The position numbers and the translations under genes were made by a program. A stretch of 64,000 nt of DNA from Peronospora farinosa (taxonomy: Eukaryota > Oomycota > Peronosporomycetes > Peronosporales > Peronosporaceae): assembly GCA_947646735.1 (NCBI GenBank), contig CANTFK010000017.1, positions 372,001-436,000 of the forward strand. Reading direction: 5' to 3'. This document shows, in pieces, positions 31,711 to 42,235 of this stretch (position 1 is its first letter; each line of letters begins with the position of its first letter). Below the pieces are notes generated by a model, which saw only the letters and a list, made by a program, of their open reading frames with translations, was not told where the DNA came from and made no database searches.

Positions 31711-33003
31711 ATGCCCAAGGCCGAGAAGGGGAAGCCCAAGCGCGCGTGTCCGCTTGAAAAGCAACTTGCTTTTGATAACAAGCCGTGGTATGATCAGGAT
31801 GGCAAGAAGAATGCGCGCTGCGATGCTGATGACTTGGACGACGGTATGGTGGAAGATGTAATGCCTGAAAAGTTGAGTCGCCGCACACTGGCGCTTGCAA
31901 GACAGCAGCAAGCGGAGGAACAGGCCCGACAGAATAAAAGTAAACGTCGATCGGCTGCTGCACAGTTTCCAGTGAAACCTCAAGTTAATAGCAGCGACGA
32001 GGATGAGGATTCTGAGGCGGACGATAACATGGACACTGATGAATACGACGGACAGAACCTTGTGCGCGTCAATGGTGACTACGTAGAGGAGGTGGAGATC
32101 TGTGAGGACGACGAAGAAGCTCTTGCCAACTTTATGATGGGTGCACCTGAGCGTCGTAACCTTGCCGATATCATCATGGACAAGATTTTTGAGAAAGAGG
32201 CACGTGAACGTGGTGAAATGGACGACGATAGCCAAGGACCGCAGAACAGAAAATTTGATCCCAAGATCGTAGAAGTGTATACGGGTGTGGGCAAAATCCT
32301 GCAACGGTACACGTCAGGCAAGCTACCCAAGGCTTTTAAGGTCATCCCGAGCTTGAGTTACTGGGAGGACATCCTGTGGCTTACGCGTCCCGAGAAATGG
32401 TCGCCGCATGCGATGCGGGCTGCAACGCGGTTGTTTGCCTCGAACTTGAACCCCAAGATGGCCCAGCGATTCTTTAACATTTTCTTGCTGGAGCACGTGA
32501 GGCAGGACATTCATGAGAACAAACGGCTGAATTTTCACTTGTACATGGCTCTGAAGAAGGCGCTGTACAAGCCGCAGGCGTTTTTCAAAGGCATCATTAT
32601 CCCGTTGTGCGAGAGCAGAAACTGCACACAGCGTGAAGCTGCGATCATTGGCAGTGTGTTGTCCAAGGTGTCAGTGCCTGTGATTCACTCGGCTGCAACG
32701 ATCATGAAGCTCGCATCCATGGAGTACGCGGGTGGTAACAGTATGTTCATTAGTGTGCTGCTAAATAAGAAGTACAGTCTGCCCACTCGTGTGATCTCGG
32801 AGCTGAGTCAGCATTTCCTACGCTTCACGTCGGACACGCGCAAGCTGCCAGTTTTGTGGCACCAATCGCTATTGGTGTTTGCGCAGCGTTACAAGAATGA
32901 CATTTCCAAGCAGCACAAGGAAGCCATGAAGGCGTTACTCAAGCAGCATTTCCACCACCAGATCACGTCTGAGATCCGTCGTGAACTATACAACGAGATG
33001 TAA
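31711..33003 (+). CDS. BYSL: Bystin (BYSL/Enp1), 40S ribosome biogenesis factor
   Basis: 430 residues, single exon. The N-terminal third is charged and low complexity with acidic runs (SDEDEDSEADDN). From about 185 the conserved bystin domain is continuous: VGKILQRYTSGKLPKAFK, YWEDILWLTRPEKWSPHA, MAQRFFNIFLLEHVR, ALKKALYKPQAFFKG and HFHHQITSEIRREL at the end. Bystin/Enp1 is a nucleolar and cytoplasmic component of pre-40S particles needed for 18S rRNA maturation. The length is typical. The ATG context is unambiguous, with only AT-rich sequence upstream. Confidence 0.96.
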   Translation: MPKAEKGKPKRACPLEKQLAFDNKPWYDQDGKKNARCDADDLDDGMVEDVMPEKLSRRTLALARQQQAEEQARQNKSKRRSAAAQFPVKPQVNSSDEDEDSEADDNMDTDEYDGQNLVRVNGDYVEEVEICEDDEEALANFMMGAPERRNLADIIMDKIFEKEARERGEMDDDSQGPQNRKFDPKIVEVYTGVGKILQRYTSGKLPKAFKVIPSLSYWEDILWLTRPEKWSPHAMRAATRLFASNLNPKMAQRFFNIFLLEHVRQDIHENKRLNFHLYMALKKALYKPQAFFKGIIIPLCESRNCTQREAAIIGSVLSKVSVPVIHSAATIMKLASMEYAGGNSMFISVLLNKKYSLPTRVISELSQHFLRFTSDTRKLPVLWHQSLLVFAQRYKNDISKQHKEAMKALLKQHFHHQITSEIRRELYNEM

Positions 33004-33185
33004 CTAGACACTGGATTGTCTGTCCGTTATATAAACTTTGCATTTGATCTTCTTATGATTACGCGGTACAGTAAAAAGGGTGTTTACAGCGCATACGATT
33101 TTCTTTGTCATCGCGGTTTCGTTTGGTGACAGGAGTTACTACTATTTGTCGTCAATAACAACTTTTCCGGTAAAATTAACGAGAA

Positions 33186-33974
33186 ATGACGGATTTGCCA
33201 GACGTGTTCGTGCTAGAACGCTCCTTATTCCATGAGAATGGAGTATGGCTTTATCAAATCCCAGCAGGTCAAGTGACGAGTCTTGCACCTCGTGCAGACG
33301 CATGGGACCCCGAACATCCGTTCCTTACGGGCTCCGTACGTGTACTACAGAAGGGTGACGCCTGCTTCATTCAACTTTTTGAGCCTAAAGCTGCTGACTT
33401 GGAAGCTGAAACTCCCACACTCTTTGCACAGTGTCCACTGCATATTTCGCGCACCTTGGCGCTGGATGTCTACGTGCATGACTGTGTAGACTCATCACGC
33501 TACTTCATGCTGCGCATGGAGGACGAACAGAGCGGTCGACGCGCTTTCATAGGCATCGGCTTCCCGAATCGCACGACTGCTTTTAACTTCAAAGCGACAC
33601 TACAGGACTACGCAAAGTACGCACTGCGTCAGCTTGAGGCGCAGCAGATTGAGGAAGCAGCTTCGACACCCGAGCAAAGTGCAGTAGGTCAAGTGTCGCC
33701 CAAGAAGCCAAACTTGAGTCTACCAGATGGAGCAACCATTCGAATAAATCTCAGGACAAGCAGCAGTGACGATGGAAAGACAGTGGCTCCATGTCAACGA
33801 AGCAACAAAAGTGGAGGAAGTGGTGCAGTAGATAATTTGGTCAAGGTTCCGTTGATTCCGCCGCCACCAGAAGACCCGCCATCCTCAGCAGCGAAGCTTG
33901 CACCACCATCAGCTGTTTCTGAACCACAGACTGCAATTGATGATGAAGACTGGGGTGACTTTACTTCTGCTTAA
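33186..33974 (+). CDS. NECAP-like adaptin-ear-binding coat-associated protein
   Basis: 262 residues, single exon. The N-terminal PHear domain (about 4-155) contains VFVLERSLFHENGVW, WDPEHPFLTGSVRV, SSRYFMLRMEDEQSG and AFIGIGFPNRTTAFNF. A Pro/Ser-rich tail follows with LSLPDGATIRINLR and the C-terminal DDEDWGDFTSA, whose WGDF is the adaptin-ear-binding WxxF motif. NECAPs bind AP-2 and regulate clathrin-mediated endocytosis. The gene lies 182 bases downstream of bystin on the same strand. Confidence 0.94.
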   Translation: MTDLPDVFVLERSLFHENGVWLYQIPAGQVTSLAPRADAWDPEHPFLTGSVRVLQKGDACFIQLFEPKAADLEAETPTLFAQCPLHISRTLALDVYVHDCVDSSRYFMLRMEDEQSGRRAFIGIGFPNRTTAFNFKATLQDYAKYALRQLEAQQIEEAASTPEQSAVGQVSPKKPNLSLPDGATIRINLRTSSSDDGKTVAPCQRSNKSGGSGAVDNLVKVPLIPPPPEDPPSSAAKLAPPSAVSEPQTAIDDEDWGDFTSA

Positions 33975-34278
33975 AGGCTGTAGTGGGGGATAACATTCAA
34001 CTACTTGGACGGTTAGTATTGTCATTTCGTCCAGCCTTGCCGATTTTTGGGCGGCCGACTTTTTTTGGTGAGATCGCTGACCACGCTACCCAATTTTGAC
34101 AAGGTTAAAAGAGCGTTCCTTGCGGCAGCTTGACCAATGACTTCAACTACGCTTCGTTTCGTCCAGGCTAAGACCTGGAAATTCAGAGAAGCTGTAGCAG
34201 CACGACCTAGCCATATTACATGTAGTTGATTGAATCCTTGTACCAGTCCTTAATGTCATAGAAATATCCCTTCCTTGC
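33975..34278. other. Convergent 3' intergenic region
   Basis: 304 bases between the NECAP stop and the stop of the minus-strand orphan gene. No ORF or repeat of note. Confidence 0.6.
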
Positions 34279-35802
34279 CTAGTCTATCATTACATCCAGG
34301 AAGTTGTCGAACGTGTTAAACAGTGACGACGCTTCTTCACTATCGCAGGCTCGTGTTAACATTAAAAGGCCTGATTCAAACAGCGAAGTTCGCTCCTCTT
34401 CCGATGACAGATTGCTTTCTTGGCGCTCAAACGTCGTTTCCGTGGGCTCCACGAGACAAGGCTCCTCGTCAGCGTAGACGTACTTGAAGCGGGATTCGTC
34501 CCATAAGTTTAGATCTCTTTCCTTACTTACGACATGAGCGACCCCATCAACCACTTCGTTCGAAATATCAGCAACAAGGACAACAGCATCTAACAGCTCA
34601 TCAAATGATGGTAGTACGCTGTACGTCTCCTTCATTGTATGCATAACCATAGTGAAGCCTGTAGCTGTACTTGCCGACGCTCCAGCAAGCCGGTAATTCT
34701 CTCCATCCAGTGACTCATGCATAATATCACCGCACAGCAATAAAGCGTCGTGTGCTTCTTCACTGTTGATCGTCTCGTAGGCCCATTTCAGTAGGTAAAA
34801 CGCATTCTGCGGACCCAGCAAATTCACCAGCATCTTCACCATAGTTCGTGTCTCATTCACTACATCTTCCTCAGAGAAACAGTTGTTTATAGCAGGCACC
34901 AATGCTTGCAGCATCCGATACGACGGCACTGCTATAGCATTTGACAGCACATTCACCGATGCGTTACCAGTAATATCCATGCCCTTCCACACGGCGTTTG
35001 ATACCGACGGCGGAATCGCATAGCTTACAGTCCTCACGGATGCCCCCACCGCTCCAGAGATTGCCGATACCGCGAACGATGCAGTAGACACAGCTCCATG
35101 TGTGATACCTCTGGCTACGTGCACCCCCGTCCTTGCAACGCTACTAGTGGACGCCACAACTGCCGACGTCGCGAACGCATGAGATGTCGATACTGCTCCG
35201 GATAGTTTTCGCCCACTACATGTAGCGATCCGTTTAGGGATCGCCACGACAGTGGAGACGCTGCTATGCACCAGCCTTAGTGGTAAATGCAGCAACTGGG
35301 AGACTACCCCACTCTCATATTCGTTGTAATTTTCTCCCTCATTTGTCACTTTCTCGAATGACTCCATCACCTGCTCATTGCCATTATCGACACCACTCGA
35401 AGAGCTCGTACTACTCCTAAAGTCTTCATCAAAGAGATCCGTGTCTACGTAATCGTGAATTGATCTCGTCCATGATTGTGCAATACTAGCTCGCACTTGG
35501 TTTGTGAGGTGTACTGGGGCTCTGACGACCGTAGACGTGGCGTATACAGCCACTTTACCTGCAACAACGTAAGGAAATAGCACAAAACTTGCAGCAGATG
35601 ACGCTATGCCAAGTGTCGTCCGCAATGCCGATCGCTGCGTTTCCTGTGAAGACTTGAGAGACGACGAATCCTGATTCGCCATGATCATTGTCGTCTGCTG
35701 CTCTATCTCTACCTTCATCTTCGTCTCATTCGTGTCGCTGGTCGTACAGACCTCGCTGTCCATGAAGGCCTCGCTGACAAGACACTCGACTTTGGTAAGC
35801 AT
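34279..35802 (-). CDS. Orphan protein with long amphipathic Ala/Ser/Val-rich helical region
   Basis: 507 residues in one exon. I recognise no catalytic motif. Residues about 60-115 and 185-310 are rich in Ala, Ser, Val and Thr with regularly spaced Lys/Arg (for example FPYVVAGKVAVYATSTVV, TGVHVARGITHGAVSTAS), suggesting membrane-surface or lipid-droplet-type amphipathic helices rather than classic membrane spans. An acidic Ser segment (about 115-165) interrupts them. The C-terminal 200 residues are mixed alpha-helical. Resemblance to perilipin or plant senescence-domain proteins is only compositional. Methionines at 14 and 29 are alternative starts. The gene is divergent from the transporter gene. 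Confidence 0.75.
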   Translation of the reverse strand: MLTKVECLVSEAFMDSEVCTTSDTNETKMKVEIEQQTTMIMANQDSSSLKSSQETQRSALRTTLGIASSAASFVLFPYVVAGKVAVYATSTVVRAPVHLTNQVRASIAQSWTRSIHDYVDTDLFDEDFRSSTSSSSGVDNGNEQVMESFEKVTNEGENYNEYESGVVSQLLHLPLRLVHSSVSTVVAIPKRIATCSGRKLSGAVSTSHAFATSAVVASTSSVARTGVHVARGITHGAVSTASFAVSAISGAVGASVRTVSYAIPPSVSNAVWKGMDITGNASVNVLSNAIAVPSYRMLQALVPAINNCFSEEDVVNETRTMVKMLVNLLGPQNAFYLLKWAYETINSEEAHDALLLCGDIMHESLDGENYRLAGASASTATGFTMVMHTMKETYSVLPSFDELLDAVVLVADISNEVVDGVAHVVSKERDLNLWDESRFKYVYADEEPCLVEPTETTFERQESNLSSEEERTSLFESGLLMLTRACDSEEASSLFNTFDNFLDVMID

Positions 35803-35974
35803 AACTTAAAGTAATACCTTGGAATGACGGTCTCATGTTTTGAGCAGACGTTGTGACGAGGCTGCCGTGGCAGACCCTCCGCGACCAAAAAGACAAGATA
35901 TCTTATTACAGTATGTTCTGTAATGTACACAACTTCAAGACACTTTAACATATCTTCGCCTTCCGCTGTAATCG
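35803..35974. promoter_or_regulatory. Shared divergent promoter region
   Basis: 172 bases between the start codons of the orphan gene and the SLC43-like gene. No clear TATA box. Inferred from arrangement only. Confidence 0.5.
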
Positions 35975-37552
35975 ATGGCACTATCCTCCTCTGTACCATT
36001 GAGGTCACGGCCTATTGCACCTAGACGCATTGCGCTGGTGCTAATCGTTTGTGTGTCTGATCTGCTGCTCACTGGTCTCGTCTTTGGCTGGGCGCCCTTA
36101 CTGCTTTTGCTGCAAGAAGAAGGACAATATCATGAGCTTTGCACCGATCCAAGCGAATTCACGTGCGTAAGCCAAGAGAACCGCCTCAACCTCATATTTG
36201 CAGTTGCCTCCGTCGCGATGAACATTGGCGCGTTGCCCGTGGGTATGTTCTTGGATCGCGTGGGGCCTCGTGTGACTATTGCAGTGGCTGCCATTATCGA
36301 AGTTTCTGGCTTGTTCATGCTGGCAATATCAGACTCAAAGATGCTTGATATGTTCATACCAGCCTACGTCTTCATCGCATTTGGAGGCTGCATCACCATG
36401 ATGTCATCATACCCAGCTAGCTTTCTCATTATGCGCTACCAGACTGCGATTCTTGCAGCTATCAGCTGTCTTTTCGATGGCAGTAGCGTCGTTTTCCTCG
36501 TATTGTATACTGCTCGTGAACGCTTTGGGTGGTCACGAAGAGAATTGTTTCTAGGACTTGCATCAATGGCTGCTGCTGTGTATTTGCTGCTAATTTTCCT
36601 CTGGGGACTCAATGAGAAGAGCCTGCGTCCGAAACGCAGACCTAATGTCAATGCCAATCAAGTGATCTTGTCAATGCCACAGCGAGAACAATTGCGGGTA
36701 AATGAAAAGGCTAATGACACTGCATATGGCAGCGTAGAGGTGGAGCAGAACATGCAGATCTTGTCGATGCCAACAATCGGCGATGAAACAGCGTTCCATC
36801 TCGTGGATATCGCCGTCCATAAGCAAATGAGATCGTTCGAGTTCATGTTCATCGTAGGGTATGCAGCTGTGCAGGTGTTGCGTGCGAATATCTATATCGG
36901 CACGGCCAACAAGCTGCTGGAAAACTACGGCGACCATGAGCACGGCTATCTTTACACCAAGGTGTTCAGCTTTGTATTGCCGATTGGCTTCGTGTTTGTG
37001 CCGTTGATTAACTATCTGGTGGAGACTCGCGGGCTGTCAAAGGCGCTGGTGTTTACAAATGTACTGGGTGTGCTTTACAATGTACTCGAGCTGATACCGA
37101 GCCTCCCAGTGCAATGCTTAGCCTTCTTCCTCTTTACCGCGTTTCGTGCGTTCCTGTACGCAATTATCTCGGCTTTTACCGCGAAAACCTTTGGTCTTAA
37201 AAACATGGGTTCTCTTATGGGCATCATGTTCTCGATTGGCTCTGTCATTAGTCTGGCAGAGTATCCGGCCGTCTACATCTCCAACTCACTTTTTAGCGGT
37301 GACTTGACGGTACTTAATCTGGTGTCACTGCTGTCTTGTGTACTGATGATTCCACTGACAATGTACCTGCGCAAATACGAGCACGAACACGAGAAGAAGC
37401 GCCGCGCCGAGATCGCGCTCAAGAGCGGTTTCGCGAATGAACACGGCCAGCGTGAGACATATTCGTCACTCATGGACACGCCGGCACTTGGCGTGACTTT
37501 TCTCCGCTCGCCGGGTAATGCACCGCATAATGACCCGTTCTCTCCTGAGTGA
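35975..37552 (+). CDS. Major facilitator superfamily transporter, SLC43 (LAT3/LAT4)-like
   Basis: 525 residues, single exon, about 12 hydrophobic segments. The first is RIALVLIVCVSDLLLTGLVF. NLIFAVASVAMNIGALPVG is followed by MFLDRVGPRVTI, the MFS loop 2-3 signature (D-R-x-G-x-R). A large central loop (about 210-285) separates two six-span halves. The second half starts near EFMFIVGYAAVQVLRANIYIG. SLC43 proteins carry neutral amino acids. The family was chosen from the opening GWAPLLLLLQEEGQY and the early YxxLC/FTC luminal segment, so it is probable rather than certain. It would sit in the plasma membrane or an endomembrane. The C-terminus is hydrophilic. Confidence 0.85.
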   Translation: MALSSSVPLRSRPIAPRRIALVLIVCVSDLLLTGLVFGWAPLLLLLQEEGQYHELCTDPSEFTCVSQENRLNLIFAVASVAMNIGALPVGMFLDRVGPRVTIAVAAIIEVSGLFMLAISDSKMLDMFIPAYVFIAFGGCITMMSSYPASFLIMRYQTAILAAISCLFDGSSVVFLVLYTARERFGWSRRELFLGLASMAAAVYLLLIFLWGLNEKSLRPKRRPNVNANQVILSMPQREQLRVNEKANDTAYGSVEVEQNMQILSMPTIGDETAFHLVDIAVHKQMRSFEFMFIVGYAAVQVLRANIYIGTANKLLENYGDHEHGYLYTKVFSFVLPIGFVFVPLINYLVETRGLSKALVFTNVLGVLYNVLELIPSLPVQCLAFFLFTAFRAFLYAIISAFTAKTFGLKNMGSLMGIMFSIGSVISLAEYPAVYISNSLFSGDLTVLNLVSLLSCVLMIPLTMYLRKYEHEHEKKRRAEIALKSGFANEHGQRETYSSLMDTPALGVTFLRSPGNAPHNDPFSPE

Positions 37553-37775
37553 AGATGCGGACCTGGTAGCAATAGTTCTTTTTCGTAGCCGTAGAGCTAA
37601 TTAGTCGTCACTGACGTCACTTGTCTAAAATGGCTACACTTACAAGCGAAGAGCTACACTCCTAAGTAAATGGCTACATATGGTTTTTAGGTTTTTTCTG
37701 CTCCCCCTTACAAAGTGGTGGTCACCAGTAGCCAAGCCAGAATTACAGGATATTGGCGATAGTACAGCAGTAGCC

Positions 37776-40679
37776 ATGGCAAGTAGGTTCTGGGCAGGAA
37801 GTTCGTCTTCTGAGGAAGAGAGTGATGTGTCAGACGTGTCCGATGTAGAGACGTCGCAGCAGCAGCAGGCTCGTGCAGCTTCGCGTTGGGCGGTGCAGTC
37901 GGACTCAGACTCGGAAGAGGAAGTCCGTGTGGTTAAGAGCGCTAAGGATAAGGCGCTAGAGCACATGGAACGCAATTGCAACAATATCAAAAACTACATG
38001 AAGATCAATGACTGGACGCAGATCCAGACAGAGTTTGATGAGCTGACGAAACAGTTTGAACGTGCAAAGAAGACCATGACGACATTGCCCACTTTTTACC
38101 TACGGACAATGATGACACTGGAGGATTTCTTGGCTGAAAAGGTCAAAAACAAAGCTGAACAAAAGAAAATGAGCAAGGAAAATAGCAAAGCACTCATTCG
38201 CATGAAGGGCAAGCTGAAGAAACAGCTGGAGCCCATGCGCAAGCAGATTGACGACTTCCGTGCAAACCCTGTAGAATCCAGTGAGGAGGAGTCAGAGAGT
38301 TCATCAAGCGAGTCTAGTGAGGAATCCTCATCAAAGTCTTCGCCGGCTTCTTCGGATTCGGATAACAGCAGCGACGCATCGGAGTCCGAGGACGAGAGCA
38401 GTGATGATGACAAGTCTGGATCGGACGAGGACTCGGACGGATCGTGGCCGAGTAAGTCGTCCTCGTCCTCGTCGTCCTCGGAAGATGATGACAATATGCC
38501 TAAGGGTCGTGCTCGATGGTTGAAACAGACCCCTGTGGTGACCAAAGCCAAGAAGGTTAAGGGTCCTAAGATTGTCAAACAGCGTGAGACTCGTCGTGAA
38601 TCTGAGGATGATGTCAAAAAGACTGTGGTGGAAGAGGAGCTTAAGCTTACTCCTAGCCAATTCGACCGCCGTGTGAAGGAGGTGGTTGCTATGCGTGGTA
38701 AAAAGGGTATGGATCTTTCGGAGCAGCTAAATTTAATGCGCAAGCTGGCCAATTACGCTCACCGCCTTGGCCCGGCCCGCCAGATTGTGGCTACCATGTA
38801 CCTGGTGGGAACATCCGTGTTTGATACCTCGTCCAAGATTGACCGCGTTATGTCGGCGCGCCACTGGAAGCAGGTGCAAACCCGCATCTGCACGATCCTC
38901 AGCCTTTTGGAGAAGAATCCAGGTTTTTCACTGGCCCCACTGACGTCGGAGGACCAGGCTGACATCGTGCGTGCTGGCCGCGAGAAGGTGACTGCTGCTC
39001 AAATCGCAGCAGCTGCCGCCGAAGACGCTGAAGAGGATATGAACTTCGTAGACACGCTGCCCCAGGCCAGCAAGAAGGGCACGATTAAGGTGTCCGGTGA
39101 CCTTGCTGCTTTCGTGGACCGACTCTCTGAGGAGTACACGAAGAGCCTGCAACAGACGGACCCGCACACAAGCGAGTATGTCGCTCGTTTGTACGACGAG
39201 AACCTGCTGATCGCGGTTGCCGAGCGTGTACAGATGTTTTACGCTCGAAAGAAAGACTTTGAGCGCGCTGCCACCATGGCGCTCGTGCGTGCCGAGCTTA
39301 TATACTACAAGCACGACTCGGTCGCTGCGGCCCTGCATGAGGCCCAGGCGAAGCGTGCTAAGTTTGGTGACCCCGCATTTCTTCACCCTGCGTGCACGAG
39401 CACCAACGCCAGCAAGACAAGGGAGTTTGATGTAACGAAGACGCACCCTGCTTCTGCTATGGGCCAACCTACTGTAGATGTGGCCCCTGTGAACGCTGAG
39501 AAGCTGCTGCGCGAAGTGTGTCGCTTCGTGTTCCAGTACGGTGATATTCGCGCGAAGACGCGTGCTATGCTGTGTCGCATCTACCACCACGCTCTGCACG
39601 ACCGTTTCCACGAGGCTCGCGACTTGCTGTTGATGTCGCACATTCAGGACAACATCACGGATGCGGACATCCCTACTCAGATTCTGTTTAACCGCATGAT
39701 GGCCCAGCTTGGTCTTTGTGCCTTCCGTTGTGGCCTCATCTGGGAGGCCCACGCTTGTCTGTCTGAGATCTGCACGGGCTCGCGCACCAAGGAACTGCTT
39801 GCTCAAGGCCTTCAGTCGTTCCGCTTTGGTGAGCGTGACCTTGAGCAGGAGCGCTTGGAGCGTCGTCGCCAGGTACCGTACCACATGCACATTAACCTTG
39901 ACCTGCTTGAGACGTGCCACCTGGTAAGTGCGATGCTGCTGGAGGTGCCGAACATGGTGAACTTGCGTCTGTCGGACCGCAAGCGCATGGTGTCAAAGGC
40001 CTTCCGCAAACTCCTTGAATTCCACGAGCGCCTTGTGTTTGACGGTCCTCCGGAAAATCCGCGTGACCACGTGGTCGCTGCCGCCAAGCTGCTTGCCCAG
40101 GGCTCGTGGCGTAAAAGTGCCGAACTCCTAGTCGGTCTGCCTATGTGGGACTTGTTCCCGGGTGTTAACGTGAACCAGCATGTTAGGTCTATGGTTCAGC
40201 ACAAGATTCAGGTCGAGGCTCTGCGAACGTATCTACTGGCATTCAGCGCCGAATACGACTCGGTGAGCCTTGCTCGGCTTATGGCGATGTTCGAACTTGA
40301 CGACAAGACGGTGCACAGCGTTGTGTCTAAGATGATGATCAATGAGGAGCTCCAGGGAGCTTGGGACCAATCCTCGCAGGCCATTATCTTGTACAAGACG
40401 GAACGCTCGACGTTGCAAACCCTGGCGGTGCAGTACTCGGACAAGCTTTCGCAAATTGTTGAAAACAACGAGCGCATGATGGACCTGCGCTCGGGTACGG
40501 GCAAAGAGGAGTGGAACAACCGCCGTGGCGGTGGCGATGGTCGTCGAGGTGGAGGTGGACGTATTGGCTTCAGTACTGGCGGTGGTCGTCGTGGTGACAA
40601 TCAGAGCGGACGCGGTGGTTTTCGGCCTCGTCGTGGCGGCGGTGGTGGTGGTCGTGGTCCCCGGCAGCAACGCCAGTAG
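37776..40679 (+). CDS. EIF3C: Translation initiation factor eIF3 subunit C
   Basis: 967 residues from the ATG at 37776, which begins MASRFWAGSSSSEEE, the standard eIF3c opening. An in-frame ATG at 37680 would add 32 unrelated residues and is less likely. An acidic Ser tract (about 165-245) precedes the eIF3c N-terminal domain (VVAMRGKKGMDLSEQLNLM, LLEKNPGFSLAPL). A helical repeat region leads to the PCI domain near residues 820-920 (VSLARLMAMFELDDKTVHSV). The tail is an RGG/RRGGGG box for RNA binding. eIF3c is a core scaffold of eIF3 that links it to the 40S subunit and eIF1/eIF5. No intron. Confidence 0.96.
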   Translation: MASRFWAGSSSSEEESDVSDVSDVETSQQQQARAASRWAVQSDSDSEEEVRVVKSAKDKALEHMERNCNNIKNYMKINDWTQIQTEFDELTKQFERAKKTMTTLPTFYLRTMMTLEDFLAEKVKNKAEQKKMSKENSKALIRMKGKLKKQLEPMRKQIDDFRANPVESSEEESESSSSESSEESSSKSSPASSDSDNSSDASESEDESSDDDKSGSDEDSDGSWPSKSSSSSSSSEDDDNMPKGRARWLKQTPVVTKAKKVKGPKIVKQRETRRESEDDVKKTVVEEELKLTPSQFDRRVKEVVAMRGKKGMDLSEQLNLMRKLANYAHRLGPARQIVATMYLVGTSVFDTSSKIDRVMSARHWKQVQTRICTILSLLEKNPGFSLAPLTSEDQADIVRAGREKVTAAQIAAAAAEDAEEDMNFVDTLPQASKKGTIKVSGDLAAFVDRLSEEYTKSLQQTDPHTSEYVARLYDENLLIAVAERVQMFYARKKDFERAATMALVRAELIYYKHDSVAAALHEAQAKRAKFGDPAFLHPACTSTNASKTREFDVTKTHPASAMGQPTVDVAPVNAEKLLREVCRFVFQYGDIRAKTRAMLCRIYHHALHDRFHEARDLLLMSHIQDNITDADIPTQILFNRMMAQLGLCAFRCGLIWEAHACLSEICTGSRTKELLAQGLQSFRFGERDLEQERLERRRQVPYHMHINLDLLETCHLVSAMLLEVPNMVNLRLSDRKRMVSKAFRKLLEFHERLVFDGPPENPRDHVVAAAKLLAQGSWRKSAELLVGLPMWDLFPGVNVNQHVRSMVQHKIQVEALRTYLLAFSAEYDSVSLARLMAMFELDDKTVHSVVSKMMINEELQGAWDQSSQAIILYKTERSTLQTLAVQYSDKLSQIVENNERMMDLRSGTGKEEWNNRRGGGDGRRGGGGRIGFSTGGGRRGDNQSGRGGFRPRRGGGGGGRGPRQQRQ

Positions 40680-41125
40680 AAGGTAGCTGCTTTTTGAGGG
40701 CTGCGCAGTGGAATGCCGTATTGGTGCGGCCAAAGGTAGATTATATCCCTGGAGCCGCACTCCTTGTGTAGTTTTCTTGGCGGACAAGTGAATATCATGC
40801 CACGGGTTCGCCTCAATTACGATACTTAAGTACTTGAGTCGTCCTTTATAATGTGCTGAATTATTTGGTCTCTTTCCGTGTATGTTGCGGTCAGGGAGGT
40901 ATACTTACTGAAGGATATTACCTGCAAGTGTTTGTATGCGCGTACGCAGTAGCACTGAACCATATGCCATTATTTTTATTTGATTTATCTGTTCTTCTGC
41001 AGGTTTCCGTTGTCACAAAGGACTTTAATAGTGCTGAGCTTCACGCGCTGACTCGACATGACAAAACCCGCACCAACCGACATCAAACCCTTTCGGATGA
41101 ATCGTCACGAGACAGGTACATGTAC
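40680..41125. other. Convergent 3' intergenic region
   Basis: 446 bases between the stops of eIF3c and the Alba gene. The ORFs seen here are short and unrecognised. Confidence 0.55.
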
Positions 41126-42235
41126 TTACTCCCCAGCAGCATCCGAAGAAGAAATTGCTAGAGATCCACCATCTCCATCACGTCGAATGTTTTCGCCACG
41201 TCCTCCACGGCCGCGTCCTCGACCGCGACCACGCCCACGTCCAAAATGGCGACCTCGAGCACCTCGGCCATTCCCCTGTCCACTCTCACGGGCTTCATTG
41301 TCACCTTCGCTTTCTCCACCCTGCTTGATATCATCACCGTTAGTTGGCGTTCTCTCGCCTTTTCTTCCACGTCCAGACTTTCGGCTTGTCGAAACGGAAG
41401 GAGAGATCTCGCTTTCTACTTGCTGCTCTGCTGCACTACTAGCTACTGCATTGTAATCTCCTTCCTCAGCCGGATGTCTTCCACCTGTCTTTTTGCTCCG
41501 TCCCCCATTGTTGCCACTTTGTCTACGACCTCGTCCCTTGCCTCGTTTTCCACGAGTCGTCGGTGTATTACCCATGGCTCCATCCTCCTCATTGGGTGTC
41601 TGCGGCTCATCTTCCTCCTCAGCCTCAACCGTCTCCTCAGCTTCAGCTGCACTTATAGCTTCTCCACCACGTCCACCATTACCACCCGATCGTCTGTTAT
41701 GTCCACGTGCCTTCCTAAACTCACGAGAGTCATGATACGATGGCGAACCTTCTGTTACTTGTTCCGCTGGAATAGGACTTTGATATCCTGGATCGTCTTT
41801 ATCCAGCTCATCCAGTGACAATTGAATCGAAATGCTCGGGATTTTGCGCTTCGTCTCAATGCGGTCCAATCCTTCCTCCAGTGGATCGTACACGTCCACC
41901 GTTTCAATAGACGAGATACGTGTCACCATATGCAGCTTGGCCACTCGATGCTTTAATATCTCTGCCACTGTCACTGCTTTACTGATTGCATTGCCCATGG
42001 CTTTTAATACCACGCAACGTTCATTTTTTTCCTGCAAAAATTAATAAAAGCGTTTTTAAGTATAAAATCCATTTCAACGATTATACAAAAGAAATAAACT
42101 TACAACGAAAAGGCCGTGGCCATAAGAGATATAGCTACGCACTTTACCCTGCTGCGTGATGCGAATTTCATTATGCTCTACTTCCATTGTCTGTTCGTTG
42201 CGGTGAGGCTTTTCTACACGTCGGTACTTGTCCAT
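41126..42235 (-). CDS. Alba-domain nucleic-acid-binding protein (Rpp20/Rpp25 type) with RGG tail
   Basis: Two exons (42235-42104 and 42031-41126) with a 72-base GT/AG intron give 345 residues. The Alba fold spans about residues 15-115: NEIRITQQGKVRSYISYG, then CVVLKAMGNAISKAVTVAE and ILKHRVAKLHMVTRI. The rest is low complexity: an acidic Glu/Ala region, then a long Gly/Arg-rich tail (GRGRGRGRGRGRGGRGEN). Eukaryotic Alba proteins bind RNA, in RNase P/MRP or in mRNPs. An RGG tail favours mRNA or translational roles. The gene is convergent with eIF3c. Confidence 0.92.

Noticed and set aside
31702..32304. 200-codon minus-strand ORF opposite bystin
   Set aside because: Fully inside the bystin reading frame and without recognisable domains.
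38928..39920. 330-codon minus-strand ORF opposite eIF3c
   Set aside because: eIF3c is certain on the plus strand and highly conserved. The antisense frame is a by-product of its codon usage, with no domain and no own start context.
41246..41818. Plus-strand ORF of 190 codons opposite the Alba gene
   Set aside because: It is antisense to the Gly/Arg-rich low-complexity tail of a clear gene.
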